DNA of 64,000 bases from the NCBI GenBank assembly GCA_032622095.1, contig CP136065.1:118463195-118527194 (forward strand). Reading direction: 5' to 3'. Shown here in pieces: positions 57,540-64,000 of this stretch (position 1 is its first letter; each line of letters starts with the position of its first letter). The translations under genes and the position numbers were made by a program. This DNA is from Siphonodentalium dalli. Taxonomy: Eukaryota > Mollusca > Scaphopoda > Gadilida > Siphonodentaliidae. The notes beneath the pieces were generated by a model, which was not told where the DNA came from, did not search any database, and worked only from the letters and a program-made list of their open reading frames with translations.

Positions 57540-60500
57540 AAACAAGAGGTGGGATTTTGTCAAAAAGCCTGGCTTGCGAACTCATTTTAGGTACTGGTCA
57601 TGGGAACGAATTTACAAAAAATCTTTTAAATCCGTTGACATTCGTGGAAATTAGCCCTGTGACGTCGTCCTTTTGCACCAAAAAAAATAAACAAAGTCCA
57701 ATAACTCTGCTGAAAATATCTGGCCGGACCTGGTTTGCGAACTCGTTCTAGATACTGGTCATGTGAACTCATATACAAAAAATCTATTAAATCCGTTGAC
57801 ATTTGTTGAAATGAGCCCTGTGACGTCTATTTGCTACATGTATGTATTTGGTAAATTCAACAAAAATAATAAACAAAGTCCAATAACTCCAGTAAAAATA
57901 TCCTGCCGGACCTAGCTTGCGAACTCATTCTAGGTAATGGTCAGGTGAATTCATATACCAAATATCTTTGAAATCCGTTGAGATTTGTGGAAATGAGCCC
58001 TGTGACGTCTATTTGCTATTTGGTAAATTCGACAAAAATAATAAACAAAGTCCAATAACTCCCGTAAAAATATCTCATTCTAGGTAATGGTCAGGTGAAC
58101 TCATATACCAAATATCTTTTAAATCCGTTGAGATTTGTGGAAATGAGCCCTGTGACGTCGTCTATTTGCTATTTGGTAAATTCGACAAAAATAATAAACA
58201 AAGTCCAATAACTCTGCTGAAAATATCTGGCCGGACCTGGTTTGCGAACTCGTTCTAGATACTGGTCATGTGAACTCATATACAAAAAATCTATTAAATC
58301 CGTTGACATTTGTTGAAATGAGCCCTGTGACGTCGTCCATTTGCACACAAAAAAATAAACAAAGTCCAATAACTCTGCTGAAAATATCTGGTCGGACCTG
58401 GTTTGCGAACTCGTTCTAGATACTGGTCATGTGAACTCATATACCAAAATTTTTTGAAATCCGTTGACATTTGTGAAAATGAGCCATGTGACGTCGTCTA
58501 TTTGCTACATGTATTTGGTAAATTCAACAAAAATAATAAACTGTGGAAATGAGCCCTGTGACGTCTATTTGCTATTTGGTAAATTCGACAAAAATAATAA
58601 ACAAAGTCCAATAACTCCGGTAAAAATATCTCATTCTAGGTAATGGTCAGGTGAACTCATATACCAAATATCTTTTAAATCCGTTGAGATTTGTGGAAAT
58701 GAGCCCTGTGACGTCGTCTATTTGCTATTTGGTAAATTCGACAAAAATAATAAACAAAGTCCAATAACTCCGGTAAAAATATCTGGGCAGACCTGGCTTG
58801 CGAACTCATTCTAGGTAATGGTCAGGTGAACTCATATACCACAAATCTTTGAAATCCATTTACATTTGTTCAAGTTATGACTCTTACAAATTCGGGACAG
58901 ACAGACGGACAGACGGACGGACAGACGGACGGACATACGGAACCCATTACTATATCCCCCGCAAATTTTTAATTTGGCCGGACCTGGTTTGCGAACTCGT
59001 TCTAGATACTGGTCATGTGAACTCATATACCAAAAATCTTTGAAATCCGTTGACATTTGTGGAAATGAGCCCCTAAATGTGACGTCGTCCATTTGCACAC
59101 AAAAAAATAAACAAAGTCCAATAACTCTGCTGAAAATATCCGGCCGGACCTGGTTTGCGAACTCGTTCTAGATACTGGTAATGTGAACTCATATATACCA
59201 AATATCTTTGAAATCCGTTGAGATTTGTGGAAATGAGCCCTGTGACGTCGTCTATTTGCTATTTGGTAAATTTGACAAAAATAATAAATGAAAGTGTCAA
59301 TGACACTGTAGCTCAACTTGGAAAGGGAATAATTTAATGTATTACAGTCAATGGAGCGATTAGGAATGTGGAAAGTTGAATGTCTAATACTAGTTTATAG
59401 ACATGTTGAGAAAAGTAAAATCCAAGATGGCTGCTGACGGCCATGTCTTCGGCCGAATGACCCCAAAATGATTGTATCCCATCCACATGTCATCGTTAAC
59501 ATCCATGACAAATTTTATGACGAACAGACTAAAGGTACGACCTGTAGCCCATGCTAAAGAATTTAGTCATACAAAGAGTAAAATCCAAGATGGCTGCTGG
59601 CGGCCATGTTTTTTGGACAAATGACCCCAAAATGACTCGTACCCATCCACATGTCATTGTTAACATCCAGGACAAATTTTATGATGATCAGACTAAAAGT
59701 ACGACCTGTAGCCCGTGCTAAATGATTTAGTCATACAAAGAGTAAAATCCAAGATGGCTGCTGGCGGCCATGTTTTTTGGACGAATGACCTCAAAATGAC
59801 TCGTTCCAATCTACATGTCATTGCTAACATCCATGACAAATTTTATGATGATCAGACTAAAGGTACGACCTGTCGCCCGTGCTAAAGGATTTAGTCATAC
59901 AAAGAGCAAAATCCAAGATGGCTGCTGCGGTCATGTTTTTTGGCCGAATGACCCCAAAATTAATCGTTCCCATCTACATGTCAATATTAACATCCATGAT
60001 AAATTTTATGATGATCAGACGAACAGTACGACCTGGAGCCTGTGCTAATGGATTGAATTTTGAAATCAAAGATGGCCACTTGCGGCCATGTTTTTCATCC
60101 AAATGACCCCAAAATGACTCGTTCCCATCTACATTCCAATTTCAACAGCCACGAAAAATTTCATGATGATCAGACTCAAGGTACGACCTGTAGTCCGTGC
60201 TAAAGGATTTAGTCATACAAAGAGTAAAATCCAAGATGGCTTCTGGTGGCCATGTTTTTTGGCCGAATGACCCCAAAATGACCCGTTCCCATCTACATGT
60301 CATTGTTATCATCCATGACAAATTTTATGATGATCAGACTAAAGGTACGACCTGTAGCCTGTGCTAAAGGATCTAGTCATACAAAGAGTAAAATCCAAGA
60401 TGGCTGCTGGCGGCCATGTTTTTTGGCCGAATGACCTCAAAATGACTCGTTCCCATCTACATGTCATTGTTATCATCCATGACAAATTTCATGATGATCA

Positions 60501-62160
60501 GACTAAAGGTACGACCTGTAGCCTGTGCTAATGGATTGAATTTTGAAATCAAAGATGGCCATGTTTTTCATCCGAATCACCCCAAAATGACTCGTTCCCA
60601 TCTACATTACAATTTCAACAGCCATAACAAAATTTATGATGATCAGACTAAAAGTACGACCTGTAGCCCGTGCTAAATGATTTAGTCATACAAAGAGTAA
60701 AATCCAAGATGGCTTCTGGTGGCCATGTTTTTTGGCCGAAAGACCCCAAAATGACTCGTTCTCATCTACATGTCATTATTAACATTCATGACAAATTTTA
60801 TGATGATCAGACTAAAAGTACGACCTGTAGCCCGTGCTAAATGATTTAGTCATACAAAGAGTAAAATCCAAGATGGCTGAAGGCGGCCATGTTTTTCGGC
60901 CAAATGACCCCAAAATGACTCGTTCCCATCTACATGTCATTGTTAACATCCATGACAAATTTTATGATGATCAGACTAAATGTACGACCTGTAGCCTGTG
61001 CTAAAGAATTTAGTCATACAAAGAGTAAAATCCAAGATGGCTGCTGGCGGCCATGTTTTTTGGCCGAAGGACCCCAAAATTACTTGTTCCCATCTACATG
61101 TCATTGTTAACATCCATGACAAATTTAATGATGATCAGACGAACAGTACGACCTGTGGCCTGTGCTAATGGATTAAATTTTGAAATCAAAGATGGCTGCT
61201 GGTGGCCATGTTTTTTGTCCGAATGACCCCAAAACGACTCGTTCCCATCTACATTCTAATTTCAACAGCCATTACAAATTTCATGATGATCAGACTAAAG
61301 GTACGACCTGTAGCCCGTGCTAAAGGATTTAGTCATACAAAGAGTAAAATCCAAGATGGCTGCTGGCGGCCATGTTTTTTGCCTGAATGACCCAAAAAAG
61401 ACTCGTTCCCATCTACATGTCATTGTTAACATCCATGACAAATTTCATGACAATAAGACGAACGGTACAGCCTGTAGCCCGTGCTAATGGATTGAATTTT
61501 GAAATCCAAGATGGCCACTGGCGGCCATGTTTTTTTTCCGAATGACCCCAAAATGACTCGTTCCCATCTACATGTCAATGTCAACATCCATGACAAATTT
61601 CACAATAATCGGACCAAAGGTACGAACTGTAGCCCGTGCTAAAGGAAATTGTTGACGCATCACGCACACACACACGCACACACGCACACACGGACGACGG
61701 ATACCAAGCCATGGCAATAGCTCAAACTTTACAAAGTAAAGTTGAGCTAACAAAGTCCATTAACTCCGGTAAAAATATCCGGCCGGACCTGGCTTGCGAA
61801 CTCTTTCTAGGTAATGGTCAGGTGAACTCATATACCCAATATCTTTTTAATCCGTTGAGATTTGTGGAAATGAGCCCTGTGACGTCTATTTGCTATTTGG
61901 TAAATTCGACAAAAATAATTTTAAAAAGCCCAATAACTCCGGTAAAAATATCTGGCCAGACCTGGCTCGCGACCTCATTCTAGGTAATGGTCAGGTGAAC
62001 TCATATACCACAAATCTTTGAAATCCATTTACATTTGTTCAAGTTATGACTCTTACAAATTCGGGACAGACGGTTGGACGGTACGACGGACAGACGGACA
62101 GACGGCTCGACGGACGGACAGAACCCATTACTATATCCCCCGCAAATTTTAAATTTGGCA
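57540..62160 (+). repeat. Tandem array, ~170-200 bp units, with two GACGG-run tails
   Basis: Units: AAAGTCCAATAACTCYGSTA, AAATATCTGGCCGGACCTGG, TTGCGAACTCGTTCTAGATA, CTGGTCATGTGAACTCATAT, AATCCGTTGACATTTGTGG, GAGCCCTGTGACGTC. About ten units up to 59287, more after 61750. Two tails, 58862-58970 and 62040-62160 (TATGACTCTTACAAATTCGG, GACAGACGGACGGACAGACG, ACCCATTACTATATCCCCC). The presence of two tails suggests two elements in tandem. Frames of 60-115 codons are chance. Confidence 0.8.
59288..61749 (+). mobile_element. Helentron/pearl-like element, ~14 core units, complete, exact borders
   Basis: Head at 59288, core units about every 163 bases (59418, 59581, 59745, 59908 ...), CA run at 61664-61692, GCCATGGCAATAGC, end hairpin and GAGCTA ending 61749. 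It sits inside the 57540 array: left ...AAAATAATAA and right ACAAAGTCC... join exactly as in uninterrupted units (AATAATAAACAAAGTCC). No target duplication; target is A-A (T-T). Confidence 0.93.
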
Positions 62161-62503
62161 GAGGATAAATATACAACAATGTCGCCATAATTTCAAAGCT
62201 GCAGTGCCGTCAATTTGTAGAATATACAACGACCCGAAGAGTAACCATGTCGCATCATCCAATGAACTGCCGACTGTTTGCAACATAAGTGCTTATGTTG
62301 TCGGAATCTCTTTGATATGCGATCAAAGGTTGTTAACCCATTGGTTGTAGATTAAACTGTGTAAAACAAACACAGTATTCAATAATACCCGGCATTTTCC
62401 AATTTCAAAATAAATAATGCAGATTAATCGACGATGGAAATGGTAATCGATTATTGGCTTTATCAACGGTTCATCGATTATACGATTAATCGTGGCACCC
62501 CTA

Positions 62504-62832
62504 CCTGCGACGACTTGAAGAAAACTATGTTGTAAGCTAAAATTGGTCACATCTCGATACCACACATCACTTGTGCTGATGATGTAGCTCTGTTAAGCTA
62601 TGATGACATTGAACTTGATGCTACCCAAGGTTGAGGACTACTTTCACTATGAAATATACAACATAAATCCAAGTAAAAGCGCTCTCATTTCTTATCAACC
62701 ATCAAAGAATGACACTATGATCACCCTCCAATTCGAAGATAAGGACATTCCAATAAATGAGTCTCTTACTCATGTTGGAATCAGCAGGACGAACAAGAGG
62801 AATTTGGATGTGGATGTGGTCAAAGAAAAAAA
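62504..62832 (+). pseudogene. LINE reverse transcriptase, 3' part (motif C onward)
   Basis: Continues the RT cut at 56055: RRLEENYVVS, then HITCADDVALLSYDDIE carrying the catalytic ADD (62575-62583, motif C). Then YNINPSKSALISYQPSKN and DKDIPINESLTHVGISRTNK, the RT thumb side. One frame change near 62540 and one near 62610. Ends at VVKEKN, where a ~340-bp AT-rich insertion begins. Confidence 0.85.
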
Positions 62833-62834
62833 TA

Positions 62835-63170
62835 TTTGTGATTTGGGTTTCCCTTCCGACCCTACTTTAATCCCCCTACCCTAAAGTATTTTTAATGTTT
62901 TTCAAGAAAATCAATTAAATGTTTTCTCATAAAACACAAAAAACACATTTAAATATCTCAGAATAGGTTGATTTCTAAGTAAAAGTATTGTGTAATATTA
63001 AAATTTATACAAAAATAATCAAAGGTAGTTTTATGTCCATCTTGCAGAGCAAAATACGCACATGAAAAGTCATAAGAATATGTCAAAATACAAAAAATAA
63101 TTAACAAAATAAAATTTCAAGCCTACCTACCGACCCTATTTGTTTCGGCCTGTAACCCAAACCAGACATT
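62835..63170. mobile_element. Small AT-rich insertion in the LINE, probable MITE
   Basis: Separates VKEK from RNQRGRRTLFALIGAG. Ends show inverted similarity TTGGGTTTCCCTTCCGACCC / GGGTCGG...CGGCCTGTAACCCAA. Boundary and target duplication not certain (candidate flanks AAAAAAT and TTTAATTT). Confidence 0.55.
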
Positions 63171-64000
63171 TAATTTTCTTTGGCCTGAGAGAAATCAGAG
63201 AGGAAGAAGAACACTGTTTGCATTAATTGGAGCTGGTATGCATGGAAGAAATGGCTTGATTCCTCAAGTCTCAGTGCATCTCTGGAATACGTATATCCTA
63301 CCTAGAATGTTACATGGTTTGGAGGGATACACATCACTACGCAGGAGTTAGAGAAATTGGAAGTATTTCAATGTAGTATATTGAAACGACTACAGTCTCT
63401 ACCACCAATAACATCTTCAGCAGCAGTATAACAGTATGACGGGACAACCTCCAATTGAAGCCTACATTGATAAACAGAGGCTAGGTCTGTTTGGGAGGAT
63501 AACAATGCAGGATTCTTCTATTCAGAGAGAGATAGCCGACAGACAGCTTGCAATGAAGTCTCTGGATAATGACAGTTGGTTTGTAATGGTACAAAGATTG
63601 CTCTGGAAGTGCAAACTACCATCAGTATTTGACCTGTTAGAATCGCCAATGAAGAAAGAGCTATGGAAGAGTCTTGTGGATAAAAACAATCAACTCTTAC
63701 TGTGATGAGCTACTATCAGAAGAGATTAGTAATAAGTCATCGCTTAGATATCTCAACCCTTCTTCGGTCAAGATCAGTTCTGCTCACCACATCTGGACAT
63801 CCATTTGGAACAATCAACATGACATCAGAAGAGCATCTATAAAAGTGAGATTTTTAATCGGGACGTATGTTCTTCAGAGTAATGCTTCTAAATTCTCAAA
63901 TAATCCAGCCATATCAACATGTCAGCTATGTGGAGAGGGCAATGAAACCAGAGAACATCTCATATGCTCATGTCTAGCATCCAGAATGCTCCTGATCGGA
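63171..64000 (+). pseudogene. LINE ORF2 C-terminal region (runs off window)
   Basis: RTLFALIGAGMHGRNGLIPQ and LWNTYILPRMLHGLE, then a break near 63330, LEVFQCSILKRLQSLPPI, and a clean frame 63436-63705 (MTGQPPIEAYIDKQRLGLFG ... SIQREIADRQLAMKSL). After a stop at 63703 and a frame change, KVRFLIGTYVLQSNASKF and CQLCGEGNETREHLICSC: a C-x2-C-x8-H-x4-C zinc knuckle, as at the end of many APE-type LINE proteins. The window ends just after it. Clade is uncertain (CR1/Jockey group favoured because of the PHD finger in ORF1). Confidence 0.8.

Larger units (their letters stand above)
56056..62503. mobile_element. hAT-like element (6.4 kb) splitting the LINE RT
   Basis: Inverted ends TAGAGGTGCCACGATTA / TAGGGGTGCCACGATTA (16 of 17) with subterminal CGATTAATCG/ATAATCGATA motifs. 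Flanks CCTGAGAT (56048-56055) and CCTGCGAC (62504-62511) match 6 of 8, an aged 8-bp duplication. Joining across it restores the LINE reading (NPLLR then RRLEENYV). No transposase was recognised. Most of its length is later insertions: 56444-57075, the array from 57540, and 59288-61749. Confidence 0.8.

Noticed and set aside
57540-59290. CRISPR-like regularity in repeat arrays
   Set aside because: Units are contiguous satellites of 160-200 bp without unique spacers, in animal DNA.
47586-61983. Dozens of 60-115 codon frames with recurring peptides such as TNFMMIRLKVRPVA and SKIQDGCW
   Set aside because: They come from the ~163-bp and ~190-bp tandem units. Unit length is not a multiple of three, frames change from unit to unit and stops recur at fixed unit positions, so they are not protein repeats.

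Overview
The window is animal genomic DNA, AT-rich and almost entirely non-coding. It most resembles a marine mollusc, probably a bivalve. Reasons: (i) the single host exon found is a metazoan TRPC-channel exon; (ii) several repeat families have the pearl/Helentron-like layout known from bivalves (head, tandem ~163-bp core units, CA microsatellite, hairpin tail); (iii) decayed open reading frames belong to families common in mollusc and cnidarian genomes (PIN-like protein with 'GCDT' motif, THAP domain, BED-finger hAT, DIRS, APE-type LINE). The species assignment is an inference.

Layout. 1-0.9 kb: broken PIN-like/Cys-rich family gene. 1-9 kb: diverged repeats, a foldback element and a clean hAT MITE (6319-7221). 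9-12 kb: tandem families with conserved hairpins. 14954-15364 (minus strand): first coding exon of a TRPC channel gene. No later exon was found down to base 1, so the left part of the window is probably intron. 16-25 kb: long inverted repeat, THAP pseudogene, hAT element with a BED-finger remnant (21080-22140), two piggyBac-like MITEs sharing one internal hairpin, one of them inside a mariner-like MITE, and a tRNA-type SINE. 26640-32940: element with DIRS-type termini, including a diagnostic internal complementary region. 33-37.8 kb: assorted repeats. 37941-41010: second DIRS-like element, with gag, RT (YIDD) and RNase H remnants and a small hAT MITE inside gag. 41.3-44.6 kb: TTAA-flanked element split by a hAT-like element. 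46.9-52.1 kb: Helentron-like arrays, one broken by a BED-bearing hAT element. 52.8-64 kb: one APE-type LINE (PHD-finger ORF1; endonuclease; RT). Its RT is cut by a 6.4-kb hAT-like insertion (56056-62503) that itself holds a satellite-like array with a Helentron-like element inside it.

The genes do not form a pathway. The window is a record of nested transposition around one host exon. Its most informative parts are the places where homologous empty sites inside the same window give exact insertion boundaries: AA/TT without duplication for the Helentron-like element, TTAA for piggyBac-like MITEs, and 8-bp duplications for five hAT elements.
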